Assembly (NCBI GenBank): GCA_003214195.1
Contig: QCLY01000007.1
Coordinates: 1-47,815 of the forward strand
Length of the DNA: 47,815 nucleotides
From: Prochlorococcus sp. AG-418-G23
GTDB lineage: Bacteria > Cyanobacteriota > Cyanobacteriia > PCC-6307 > Cyanobiaceae
Direction: 5' to 3'
The notes below the pieces were generated by a model that worked only from the letters and a program-made list of their open reading frames with translations, was not told where the DNA came from and did not search any database. Shown piece by piece: positions 10,576 to 18,755 of the stretch. Position 1 is the first letter of the stretch; every line of letters starts with the position of its first letter. A program made the position numbers and the translations under genes.

Positions 10576-11324
10576 TAATTTTTTATTGCCACTTGCCAAT
10601 AAGGATAATCTAAATTTGATTTTTCTCTAATTAATTGTAATTTTCTGGAATTTATTTTTACTACTATTCCATCTGTTGGATATTTACTAAAAAGCTTCCC
10701 TTCTAACCATTGTTTTCTAAATACTTCAACTTGGCTCGTAAAGTTACATGAAATATCTTGAGGGATCGTGAAGCCTAGTTTAGAAAGACTCTTTTTGGAC
10801 TCATATTGGTTAAGTCTTGAATTAAGTATTTGAAATGCGCAAAAGCTAAGACTTTCAGGAAATCCCTCTTTAGCTCTTAGAAATCCAGAAGCGATTCTCT
10901 GGGAGATATTTGGAGTTTGGTTGGGTGCATATAATTCACCTCTAACTTGAAGTAATCCTCGTAAAGGGAGATTATTGGGAATGTCTTGGACGTTATAAAG
11001 TTTACTAGTAACGTCGGCCCCCCGTCTTGAAATTGCTTTCTGCAAGGTTCCATCGCTATATTGCAAAGCAACAGCACAACCATCAATTTTTGGCTCTATT
11101 AATAATCTGGTATCTACTAATAATCCTTTCAAAAATTTATCTAATGAATCCTTTTCTAATGAAGGTAAAACTAGTTTATTTTTCTTTTTAAAGTAATCGC
11201 AATTAGGGTTTGTTCTCAACAAATTCTTTTCAAGTTGGTCGAACTGCTTATCAGAGATTAAAGCATTACCATTTCTATAATTATCGTCATACCATTCAAT
11301 TCGTTCTTCTAAATAAGTCTTCAT
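10575..11324 (-). CDS. Truncated NAD-dependent DNA ligase-like protein (Ia + adenylation domain only)
   Basis: Ia-like YDDNYRNGNALISDKQFDQLEKNL; motif I EPKIDGCAV; SRRGAD; VRGELY; YPTDGIVVKI; motif V-like WQVAIKN, then stop. Confidence 0.85.
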   Translation of the reverse strand: MKTYLEERIEWYDDNYRNGNALISDKQFDQLEKNLLRTNPNCDYFKKKNKLVLPSLEKDSLDKFLKGLLVDTRLLIEPKIDGCAVALQYSDGTLQKAISRRGADVTSKLYNVQDIPNNLPLRGLLQVRGELYAPNQTPNISQRIASGFLRAKEGFPESLSFCAFQILNSRLNQYESKKSLSKLGFTIPQDISCNFTSQVEVFRKQWLEGKLFSKYPTDGIVVKINSRKLQLIREKSNLDYPYWQVAIKN

Positions 11325-11531
11325 TTAATACGATGGCTTAAGTATTTGGCTAGGCATCCAACTTGGTTTATCTATGATCCATTTTTCTCTATCTTCATAT
11401 TTAACAGTCCATAAAAGAAATGAAGAAATTTGTTTTAGAGATATGCCAACCAGATATCGTGTTTTTGGACTTATTGATATAAATACAAATACCAATATCA
11501 ATAAAATAAGTTTAAAGGTACCTTTAATCAT
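11325..11531 (-). CDS. Small TM protein immediately upstream of the LigA-like gene
   Basis: 68-aa ORF, hydrophobic N-terminus, abuts the next start. Confidence 0.55.
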   Translation of the reverse strand: MIKGTFKLILLILVFVFISISPKTRYLVGISLKQISSFLLWTVKYEDREKWIIDKPSWMPSQILKPSY

Positions 11532-11559
11532 TAAAACTCAGCGTAATTTTGCAAATTTT

Positions 11560-11817
11560 TTAATTAATACAATTCTTATAACCTTCAATCTTAGCTAGTT
11601 CTTCAATATCCAAACCTGTTTCCTCTAATAATGTTTCTCCAATATCGTCCTTATTAAATTTAGTTAAGGCACCTTTAGTAGAGTACTTAATACATTGGTT
11701 TTTGTATTTTGCTTCTTTGACAATTGGAGATAAATAAAAACCAAACAAGATAATAAAAGCTCCGTAGGTTACAACTTTTCTATGGTTTTTCCACCATTCA
11801 TAAAATTTATTGGACAC
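11560..11817 (-). CDS. Hypothetical single-TM protein
   Basis: 85-aa ORF with TM segment VVTYGAFIILFGFYLSPIV. Confidence 0.55.
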   Translation of the reverse strand: MSNKFYEWWKNHRKVVTYGAFIILFGFYLSPIVKEAKYKNQCIKYSTKGALTKFNKDDIGETLLEETGLDIEELAKIEGYKNCIN

Positions 11818-11886
11818 GAAAAATAGATTAATAATTTTTATTTTAAATTGATTTTCAACAATTTACTTTAGTAATTGAAGGATAAC

Positions 11887-12123
11887 TTAATTTATTGTTT
11901 TTTCATTAATAGATTTAACCCAAGAATAATATCTAGATTTTCTAATCCTTTGCTCTTTCGAGACTAATCTATCCGCAGATTCTAAGGGTGATTCACCTTT
12001 CTCAACTTTTGTTGTAATAGATATACCAAAACCTTTTGCTTCAATTTTTGCAATTCCACCCTCTAAAAAAAATAAAAAAGACCAACCTTTATTCCATCCT
12101 AAATAGAAGGGATTTCGATACAT
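11887..12123 (-). CDS. Hypothetical small protein
   Basis: 78-aa ORF, protein-like composition. Confidence 0.5.
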   Translation of the reverse strand: MYRNPFYLGWNKGWSFLFFLEGGIAKIEAKGFGISITTKVEKGESPLESADRLVSKEQRIRKSRYYSWVKSINEKTIN

Positions 12124-12263
12124 TGAATTCTTTTAGATTTACTCTTTAATGATATTTTCCTTCTCAAAAATTTACTTGTATACACTATTACCAAATAAGA
12201 AGTTTATGGATGACTATATCTGGAAAGTAAATTTAGTATTTAAATAATTACTTGGATGAATAC

Positions 12264-12310
12264 TTGACGTCGACCGGTAGTACATTTATATTAATAGTAC
12301 AACTGTATTA
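12264..12310 (+). promoter_or_regulatory. Promoter (TTGACG-17-TATATT) with LexA-like operator AGTACAACTGTATT
   Basis: 24-nt block tatattaatagtacaNNtgtatta shared with 9842-9865. Confidence 0.55.
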
Positions 12311-12315
12311 TTTGC

Positions 12316-12606
12316 ATGAGCTCAGGAGTCGCTAATGTTCGGACTTTTTTTTATCGTGGCAGCCTTATTGACCCCCCAACTGGCTGGTTGTTTAACGAAA
12401 AAAGTGGTTTTTTAATTTTCTTTGAGAGTTATAAGAAATCTGTATCTAATAACTTAAAAGTTTATACCCACCTTTTCTATGCAAATGAATTAGGTGAACC
12501 AGCCCAAATTAAAAATTCAAGACTTCATTCTATTGAGTGCGCCTGTGAAACATGGAATGAATTAATTTCAGGAGGTTGGCAAATTGTTACAAGTAAATTC
12601 CAGTAA
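12316..12606 (+). CDS. DUF1651-like small protein (paralog of 9873-10172)
   Basis: PPTGWLFNEKSGFLIFF...HLFYANELGEPAQIK...W..L...GW. Confidence 0.75.
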   Translation: MSSGVANVRTFFYRGSLIDPPTGWLFNEKSGFLIFFESYKKSVSNNLKVYTHLFYANELGEPAQIKNSRLHSIECACETWNELISGGWQIVTSKFQ

Positions 12607-12617
12607 TCATGATCTAG

Positions 12618-12842
12618 GTAAATCCGTCAAAATGGGAATATCTAAAAGAATCTACCCTAAAACGAAAACGAACAAAGATTTGTATTACTTGCAATCACTT
12701 TCTTTACAGCACTACAGAAACTTTTGCTACTGTATTCATCTGTCCAAGATATGAAAAACGAATACCACAGGGCGATCATTTATTTAAAGGCTGTGAATAT
12801 TGGCAAAAAAATAGGACGATATTTTCTCCTCAAGCATCTTAA
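12618..12842 (+). pseudogene. Cys-containing small ORF lacking a canonical start, in frame after ATG-ATC-TAG
   Basis: VNPSKWEYLKESTLKRKRTKICITCNHFLYSTTETFATVFICPRYEKRIPQGDHLFKGCEYWQKNRTIFSPQAS; ATG at 12609 followed by in-frame TAG at 12615. Confidence 0.45.
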
Positions 12843-12942
12843 TAATCCACTAACTAGACTTCTCTAGGTAGAGATATTTAATTATGTAAATAAAGCAATA
12901 TTTTATACAACTTAAAAATTTCTTTTTAAGTATTTTTTAATT

Positions 12943-13044
12943 ATGATTCAGTTTTACTTTTCCATATTTTTATTAGTTGTGCTTACATTTTTTGCACTTT
13001 TATTAGATGCACCTGAATTGGCTTCTTTAATTCAAACATTTTAG
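12943..13044 (+). CDS. 33-aa single-TM protein (MIQFYFSIFLLVVLTFFALLLDAPELASLIQTF)
   Basis: Read directly; followed by a weak hairpin aaatcag...ctgattt. Confidence 0.45.
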   Translation: MIQFYFSIFLLVVLTFFALLLDAPELASLIQTF

Positions 13045-13191
13045 AAAAAAAATCAGCATTTTTACTGATTTACTTTCTTTATAACTAAGACCTAGGTTTG
13101 ACTTGTTGAATAGGAGGGATCTAATGATTGACAGTCCACCAGAGAAGTTAGATTATAAAATTTAAATCTAAATAAAACTAATGCTAAAACT

Positions 13192-13226
13192 GGAATGAAT
13201 CTTATAGTTTAGATTCATTCCTTTTT
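13192..13226 (+). terminator. Rho-independent terminator
   Basis: Perfect 11-bp stem ggaatgaatct/agattcattcc then TTTTT. Confidence 0.8.
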
Positions 13227-13335
13227 AAGTTCTTTTCAAAAAAATATGAAATTATAAATATTAAATTTTTAAAAGTAAAAAATATATTTACAATAAAATT
13301 TGATGCAAAATTCACTCATTATATATTGGCTAACT

Positions 13336-13518
13336 TCAACGGAATCCAAAATCAGTTTTTTGATTTTCCTTTTCTTTCCATTCATCCATAATTAGTTTTA
13401 GTAAATTTTTAACTTCTAAATTCGAAGCATCAGTATCTTTTTGAAGATTTATACAAATATTTTTAATTTCCTCAAAAGCATTATCTATTAGTATTGTTTT
13501 TTGATCTGGATTAGCCAT
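13336..13518 (-). CDS. Hypothetical 60-aa protein
   Basis: ORF with protein-like composition in a series of minus-strand small genes. Confidence 0.5.
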   Translation of the reverse strand: MANPDQKTILIDNAFEEIKNICINLQKDTDASNLEVKNLLKLIMDEWKEKENQKTDFGFR

Positions 13519-13524
13519 AGGATT

Positions 13525-13722
13525 TTAAAATGCTCCATTACAGTTAAAACCACTGCAGTTAATGATCCTAAATATATTCATTACAAAGTTGTGGAATCTT
13601 TCATCATAAAAAAATGCCCAGGTTGTAAATATAGCAAAAGCAGAAACAGCAAAAGCAGCATATTGAAGCCAATGTATTCCATAGCTATCTACCCCATTTT
13701 TGTCAAAATCAGAGTTACTCAA
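13525..13722 (-). CDS. Hypothetical small TM protein
   Basis: GIHWLQYAAFAVSAFAIFTTWAFFYDERFHNF; one TM segment. Confidence 0.6.
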   Translation of the reverse strand: MSNSDFDKNGVDSYGIHWLQYAAFAVSAFAIFTTWAFFYDERFHNFVMNIFRIINCSGFNCNGAF

Positions 13723-13815
13723 TTGATGTTTTTTTTTATAATAAAAATTTTTTTTAAAAAAAGAGAGTTTGTTTTGAACGAGAGATTTTTTTTAAGACTT
13801 TAATGTATCGATAGT

Positions 13816-14070
13816 TTAAATAAAACCAGGTATTATCCACCCAAAAAAACCGTAGTTTATTGTCAAAGCTAAGAAACCAATCATAGCTAATCTACCATTT
13901 GTTATTTCTGCATTTTTCCAAAATTTACCCATATAGTTTTTAGTTTTTTTCGAATTTTTATCTATCAAATAATTTGGTTCTAAAGGTTCCTGCAACCGTT
14001 TAATCGTGTATAAAGAGAATTGAATTGTAATTGCAATGATAACAACTATAAAACTAGTAAGAGCATCCAT
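13816..14070 (-). CDS. High-light-inducible protein (Hli)
   Basis: Chlorophyll-binding motif FWKNAEITNGRLAMIGFLALTINYGFFGWIIPGFI. Confidence 0.9.
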   Translation of the reverse strand: MDALTSFIVVIIAITIQFSLYTIKRLQEPLEPNYLIDKNSKKTKNYMGKFWKNAEITNGRLAMIGFLALTINYGFFGWIIPGFI

Positions 14071-14427
14071 TTTTAGATTTCATATGTGATCAATTAGTAA
14101 GCCAAAGAGTTAATAACATTTGTCTCTATCAAATATTTCCTTGTTTCTGCTTTATTGACAGAGGGAACCTTAATTTGAATTATTAAAGAATGTAACATAG
14201 TTTAAAAAAAATTAGTATGAATCCTTACTTTTTCTTTGGTTTTCATATTTTAAGACACTTTAATGTTACATATCTGTATCCTTTAGGTCTAAAGATTGGT
14301 CTTTATGGAATTAACTATTCAGCTTTAAAGTTTTATATTTCAATATCAAGAGATATTAAAAAATTTTCAATAGGAGTATATTTCAATGCAATTTATTTAA
14401 GTTACTTTTATAAATAACAAGAAATTA

Positions 14428-14547
14428 CTACTTTTGTTTGATTTTGGGCAGGTAAAATTTATTACCTAATGTATAGCCAATTGACATGAGTACGAACCCT
14501 ATAAGTTGAGGTAAATGTGAATTTGCTAGAGAGATTTTTTCAATCAT
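14428..14547 (-). CDS. 39-aa small TM protein (MIEKISLANSHLPQLIGFVLMSIGYTLGNKFYLPKIKQK)
   Basis: Read directly; below track cutoff. Confidence 0.45.
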   Translation of the reverse strand: MIEKISLANSHLPQLIGFVLMSIGYTLGNKFYLPKIKQK

Positions 14548-14598
14548 TTCTCTATTTATAAATTAATATGATAATAAAAATTTATTACTACTGTAAGT

Positions 14599-14772
14599 CT
14601 ATTTTCTTTTTGATTCTTTAATTTCACCAGATTTTTTTAGTGAATCAACAAGTCTTTCTTTTTCTGTTTTTAGATTTTCTAATGCAGATTTTGTGAATTG
14701 TTCTTTAGCCTCAAATTTTGCTGAACTTATAACTTTTTTATTAGGGAGTTTTTTCTTCGGTTCTGGCTTCAT
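14599..14772 (-). CDS. 57-aa charged small protein (MKPEPKKKLPNKKVISSAKFEAKEQFTKSALENLKTEKERLVDSLKKSGEIKESKRK)
   Basis: Read directly; competes with the implausible + ORF 14693-14947. Confidence 0.55.
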   Translation of the reverse strand: MKPEPKKKLPNKKVISSAKFEAKEQFTKSALENLKTEKERLVDSLKKSGEIKESKRK

Positions 14773-14870
14773 ATTGAAAAGCTTTTTAAAAATCTTAGAA
14801 GTTATTTTTTTTGAATTAGGTATTATTTTTTACAGTTTTCTGGTTAATAATATTTATTTACATAAACAAA

Positions 14871-15083
14871 TTAATCATTATCTTTTGGGAGCCTTAACCA
14901 TCCAGAAGTCCATTCTGATTTTAATTTTGCCCATGAGATCCTTCTAATATCTTTTTTATTTTTGGTTGGAAAAATATCAACCCATCTTTCATCATCTTTA
15001 CCACCATAAGCTTTAACTTGAAAATGTCTATTACCATTAATAGTTTTTGGTGCTGTCCAACAAAGAGTAGGAGGCCATTTCAT
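14871..15083 (-). CDS. TIGR02450-like Trp-rich small protein
   Basis: CWTAPKTINGNRHFQVKAYG...RRISWAKLKSEWTSGWLRLP. Confidence 0.75.
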   Translation of the reverse strand: MKWPPTLCWTAPKTINGNRHFQVKAYGGKDDERWVDIFPTKNKKDIRRISWAKLKSEWTSGWLRLPKDND

Positions 15084-15108
15084 GAAAAATTATAAAAGTA
15101 AAAAAAAA

Positions 15109-15195
15109 TTAAAGGTTGCTTTGCTCAGTCAAAATCAAAACATAATATGCAACCGTACCAAGAATAAGAACGATACCTAGTATTCTTATAATCAT
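15109..15195 (-). CDS. 28-aa TM peptide (MIIRILGIVLILGTVAYYVLILTEQSNL)
   Basis: Read directly. Confidence 0.35.
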   Translation of the reverse strand: MIIRILGIVLILGTVAYYVLILTEQSNL

Positions 15196-15277
15196 GCTTT
15201 AATATTTTTAAATTCAAACTATATTAGAGAATTTTTATAAATTTGAGTTGCAGATTTAATATTTTCTAATTTTTACT

Positions 15278-15475
15278 TTATTTTTTTCTAACTATGGAGT
15301 GACAAGATTCAGGATGCCATTCATTTTGAATCTTGCCAATAAAATCATAAATAAATGAATCGGGACATCCAGTTTCTTTTTGAAGTTCTGAAAGTTCTTT
15401 TTTAATTAATTCATATACACTCGTTATTACACCTAAATTTTCTTCTTTGGTGGGAGCCCATTTTTTATTCTCCAT
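15278..15475 (-). CDS. Hypothetical small protein
   Basis: 65-aa ORF. Confidence 0.5.
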   Translation of the reverse strand: MENKKWAPTKEENLGVITSVYELIKKELSELQKETGCPDSFIYDFIGKIQNEWHPESCHSIVRKK

Positions 15476-15484
15476 TAATATTTT

Positions 15485-15655
15485 TTAAATTATTTCCACA
15501 ATATCGTAATAGGCTATGTCTCCATAGTCAGTATCTGAACAACATAAATCTCCATATAGTGCCTCTAATAAGTCGTATGCATCTGAATACTTATCAAAAC
15601 TTTGATCGGTATGTTCGTCATCTTTCCCATCAATTCTAATTATTTTGTAGGTCAT
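15485..15655 (-). CDS. 56-aa acidic small protein (MTYKIIRIDGKDDEHTDQSFDKYSDAYDLLEALYGDLCCSDTDYGDIAYYDIVEII)
   Basis: Read directly; strongly protein-like; below track cutoff. Confidence 0.6.
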   Translation of the reverse strand: MTYKIIRIDGKDDEHTDQSFDKYSDAYDLLEALYGDLCCSDTDYGDIAYYDIVEII

Positions 15656-15717
15656 ATTTTACTTAGATGCAAAAAGTATTATTTTTGATTCCATAAATCA
15701 TTCTATAAATAAAAATC

Positions 15718-15924
15718 TTATTTAAGAGTATTGGTTGGGTAAAGCTTCTTAATTTTATTTTTTTGAATTTCTATTTTTCTTTGTTCATATTTTTTTTCCA
15801 TTATTTTTCTGATAAATAATTGTGGTAAAAGCCAAACTAATGCAATAGCTATAGCCATGAATGCAGGATTTCTCCAGGTTAACCTAATAATCTCTTGTAT
15901 AAATTCTTGATTGAAAATTTCCAT
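15718..15924 (-). CDS. Hypothetical small TM protein
   Basis: 68-aa ORF, TM segment plus basic tail. Confidence 0.5.
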   Translation of the reverse strand: MEIFNQEFIQEIIRLTWRNPAFMAIAIALVWLLPQLFIRKIMEKKYEQRKIEIQKNKIKKLYPTNTLK

Positions 15925-16089
15925 TCATTAAATTTTGATGATAAAAATATCTTCGCTTTCTTTTATAAGATCTTTTAGATACCAAAAAATTATAACCTTT
16001 AAAAAGGTTATTAGGAATTTTATAACTTTTTACTTTTTCCAGTTATTTTTTAATTATATTTGGATTTAGATTTATTTTTTTTGTTTAAC

Positions 16090-16755
16090 ATGCCTACTTA
16101 TCTAATTACAGGATCAAATAGGGGTATTGGGTTAGAATTATGTAAGCAAATCCATAAGAGGGGAGATAATGTAATTGCAACGTGTAGGAAAGCTTCAAAG
16201 GAGCTTAGAGATTTAGGAGTCAGAATTGAAGAGAATATAGATATTTGTTCTGATAAGTCGATAACAAATTTGTGTGAAAAACTGTCTGGAGTTAATTTAG
16301 ATTGCTTAATCCATAATGCAGGAATTTATGAATTTAATTCTTTCGAACACTTAGATAAAAAAAGTATTTTGCGTCAATTTGAAGTGAATGCATTAAGTCC
16401 AATATTTATTACACAATCACTTAAGCATCTTTTAAAAAAACCCTCTAAACTTGCTTTTATTACAAGTAGGATGGGATCTATTGAAGATAATACATCTGGA
16501 AGTTCTTATGGTTATAGGATGTCAAAAGTTGCTTTATCAATGGCAGCAAAATCAATTTCTATAGATTTATTAAAAGAGGAAATTTATGTAGCTATTTTGC
16601 ATCCAGGGTTGGTAAGTACAAGAATGACTGGCTTTACTAGAAACGGAATAAGTACTGAAGAGTCAGCAAATGGACTTTTAAAACGTATTGATTCTCTAAA
16701 TAAAAAAAACTCGGGTACATTTTGGCATGCCAACGGAGAAGTTTTACCTTGGTAA
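16090..16755 (+). CDS. Short-chain dehydrogenase/reductase (SDR)
   Basis: TGSNRGIG cofactor motif, HNAG, YxxxK (YGYRMSK); start MPTYLITGS preferred over 16060. Confidence 0.9.
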   Translation: MPTYLITGSNRGIGLELCKQIHKRGDNVIATCRKASKELRDLGVRIEENIDICSDKSITNLCEKLSGVNLDCLIHNAGIYEFNSFEHLDKKSILRQFEVNALSPIFITQSLKHLLKKPSKLAFITSRMGSIEDNTSGSSYGYRMSKVALSMAAKSISIDLLKEEIYVAILHPGLVSTRMTGFTRNGISTEESANGLLKRIDSLNKKNSGTFWHANGEVLPW

Positions 16756-16856
16756 TATCTATATTTCTATATTGAAAAGATTTGAATTATCAATTTGTTA
16801 AAAAACTTTTAAATTTTTACATAATTTCTTCCCTTCTTTGATTACTTTAGTTATCT

Positions 16857-16994
16857 TTAAAAAAACATTAGTAAAGGAGGTGATTCATTGTCGTATCTAC
16901 CGAAAAACGCGGTTATTATAGGGGCCGTGAATTCAATATCTTCATCACATTCACCGGTCTCTTTTTCTTCAATTTTTAAAAAAGGTTTTATCAT
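16857..16994 (-). CDS. 45-aa protein (MIKPFLKIEEKETGECDEDIEFTAPIITAFFGRYDNESPPLLMFF)
   Basis: Read directly on minus strand; more protein-like than the opposite-strand ORF. Confidence 0.5.
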   Translation of the reverse strand: MIKPFLKIEEKETGECDEDIEFTAPIITAFFGRYDNESPPLLMFF

Positions 16995-17028
16995 CAATAG
17001 ATTTATATAAACCATTAAACAAAAAATC

Positions 17029-17067
17029 AAAAGCTCTGCATCTAAAATAGTTGCAGAGCTTTTTTTA
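17029..17067. terminator. Strong, possibly bidirectional terminator
   Basis: aagctctgca/tgcagagctt stem with T-run on + and A-rich flank. Confidence 0.75.
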
Positions 17068-17096
17068 ATAATTTAAATAATCTTCAAAGCAGTAAT

Positions 17097-17198
17097 TTAT
17101 CTTCTTTGGCCAAAATATACTAAAGCTAAAAAAGATAAAGTACTAACCAAAGCGATTAAATACCACCCAGTTGAGGAGTTACTAGTTACTTCTGTCAT
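17097..17198 (-). CDS. 33-aa single-TM protein (MTEVTSNSSTGWYLIALVSTLSFLALVYFGQRR)
   Basis: Start overlaps upstream stop (ATGA); read directly. Confidence 0.5.
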   Translation of the reverse strand: MTEVTSNSSTGWYLIALVSTLSFLALVYFGQRR

Positions 17199-17290
17199 TT
17201 ATTCAGATTTTTATCAGAGGAATCTATTATTTGAGAGAAAACCACAATTGATAGTATTAAAATAACTAAAAGGAGGTAAGTTATATTCAT
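17195..17290 (-). CDS. 31-aa single-TM protein (MNITYLLLVILILSIVVFSQIIDSSDKNLNK)
   Basis: ATGA overlaps with both neighbours. Confidence 0.5.
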   Translation of the reverse strand: MNITYLLLVILILSIVVFSQIIDSSDKNLNK

Positions 17291-17544
17291 TTATAAAAAA
17301 AGCTAATTATTAAAAAGATAATTCCTATAAATACCGTCACAATTGCTCCGTCAACTAATAAGTCCTTCCATGTATAACTATTAAGCAACTTTGTTTTATC
17401 TTCTTCACTCATAAGGTTCTTCAACCAGGTCCAATCTAAAAGTTGCGTTAAAGCAACAGCAAAAATAATGTGGCCTAGTAAAGTCCCTATCAGATCAATT
17501 CTTGAAATATCTCTAGTAAAGCTTGTAATAGTAAAAATTTCCAC
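17287..17544 (-). CDS. 85-aa protein with two TM segments
   Basis: GTG start overlapping the upstream TAG by 1 nt. Confidence 0.6.
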   Translation of the reverse strand: MEIFTITSFTRDISRIDLIGTLLGHIIFAVALTQLLDWTWLKNLMSEEDKTKLLNSYTWKDLLVDGAIVTVFIGIIFLIISFFYK

Positions 17545-17771
17545 TAACTCTTTTCTTTATTAGATAAAGCTCCACCTTCTTCTTTATATTTTTCCCAAGC
17601 TTCACTTATTTTTTCTTTAGAAAAATTCCGTTTCCCCTCAGAGAACTTATTTTTTAGATTATTAAAACTATTTGAAAGTCCCTTTTTTGTTGGCTCATCA
17701 AGAAAGTTTGAAGTTAGTTTCCATAAATACCAACTGCTAGCAAAAAGGAGAATTAAACCTAGTAATTGCAT
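17544..17771 (-). CDS. 75-aa single-TM protein with charged C-terminus
   Basis: First gene of an overlapping chain. Confidence 0.6.
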   Translation of the reverse strand: MQLLGLILLFASSWYLWKLTSNFLDEPTKKGLSNSFNNLKNKFSEGKRNFSKEKISEAWEKYKEEGGALSNKEKS

Positions 17772-17861
17772 ATTAGTTTTCTACCATGCTACAACTTTTT
17801 AAATGGATTCGATAAATTATTTGATTAAGAACCTATAGTATTGTTTTTGATTAAAACTTGA

Positions 17862-18017
17862 TTAAAACTTTAACCAATGAAAAAATATTCTATCTAACAA
17901 CCAAATAGTTAACCCCCCTTCCAGGAAAGCCAACCAGTACATCCCATAATCCGAAAACCCCATTTGTTCTTTGACCGATTTAATTAATTTTTTGTGTGCT
18001 TGAATCAGATCTTTCAT
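17862..18017 (-). CDS. 51-aa protein (MKDLIQAHKKLIKSVKEQMGFSDYGMYWLAFLEGGLTIWLLDRIFFHWLKF)
   Basis: Read directly; below track cutoff. Confidence 0.5.
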   Translation of the reverse strand: MKDLIQAHKKLIKSVKEQMGFSDYGMYWLAFLEGGLTIWLLDRIFFHWLKF

Positions 18018-18033
18018 TAAAAATAAATTTCTT

Positions 18034-18285
18034 TTAAATCTTTTGAATTTCTTTAATTAAGAAACCCTTCCCAAAGCAAGATAGACAGGTTTTAGTTGCA
18101 TCTAATGAAATCCTAAGGAAGCCGACTCCATTACATCTATAGCATTTTACTTTAGTATTGGAGTAAAGTTTTGATTTGATTTTAGCAGCATGATTCAAAT
18201 AAAAAATAGTTTCTTTTCGGCCGTTTGCTACTGCAGCTTTGTTTAAGAGCTTTTTGTATTTCACTTTAAGTTCTTTGATTTCCAT
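18034..18285 (-). CDS. Small DnaJ-type zinc-finger protein
   Basis: Paired CYRCNGVGF and CLSCFGKGF motifs. Confidence 0.7.
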   Translation of the reverse strand: MEIKELKVKYKKLLNKAAVANGRKETIFYLNHAAKIKSKLYSNTKVKCYRCNGVGFLRISLDATKTCLSCFGKGFLIKEIQKI

Positions 18286-18755
18286 CTTTAAATGTGTTTA
18301 GTGTTCAAATATCAGGCAAACTCAAGGCTTAAGTATTTTTTTTTAAAACTATGAATTTTCCGTTTATATTGCTATTCAGATTTCTTTCTGAGACTTAAAT
18401 AATATAACTAATAATAATTTTTTGTGTTTAATTTAAGAGTATTAAAATTGGATATTTAATAGAAAATTAATATTTTGTTATCCCAAGATTAGTATTGAGT
18501 ATTTTTTAGTAGTAATTTTATATTTTCAAGCTTTAGTGGATTATCCAACCTTCCTTAGGTTTTTGGTTTTTTCAATTCTTTTTTTTTCAAGAGTTAAATC
18601 TTTTCTAGTTTTACTCAGATTCATACGAATTAAACTTAATTAAAAAATAAAAAACAAAATAACCCTACTGATCCCTTAAAAAATGTGGGTAGTTTTTGTT
18701 AAAAAAAAGATAATATTTTATTTTGCACATAGATAAACGATTCCAATCAACACGT

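Noticed and set aside
11374-11598. 74-aa plus-strand ORF
   Set aside because: Antisense to the small TM gene upstream of the LigA-like gene and overlaps 11560-11817.
14217-14417. 66-aa plus-strand ORF
   Set aside because: No recognisable features, no RBS; too weak to call.
14693-14947. 84-aa plus-strand ORF
   Set aside because: Overlaps better minus-strand small genes (14599-14772, 14871-15083).
15992-16011. ataaccttt/aaaggttat inverted repeat as terminator
   Set aside because: AT-rich, tiny loop, no clear T-run; insufficient to call.
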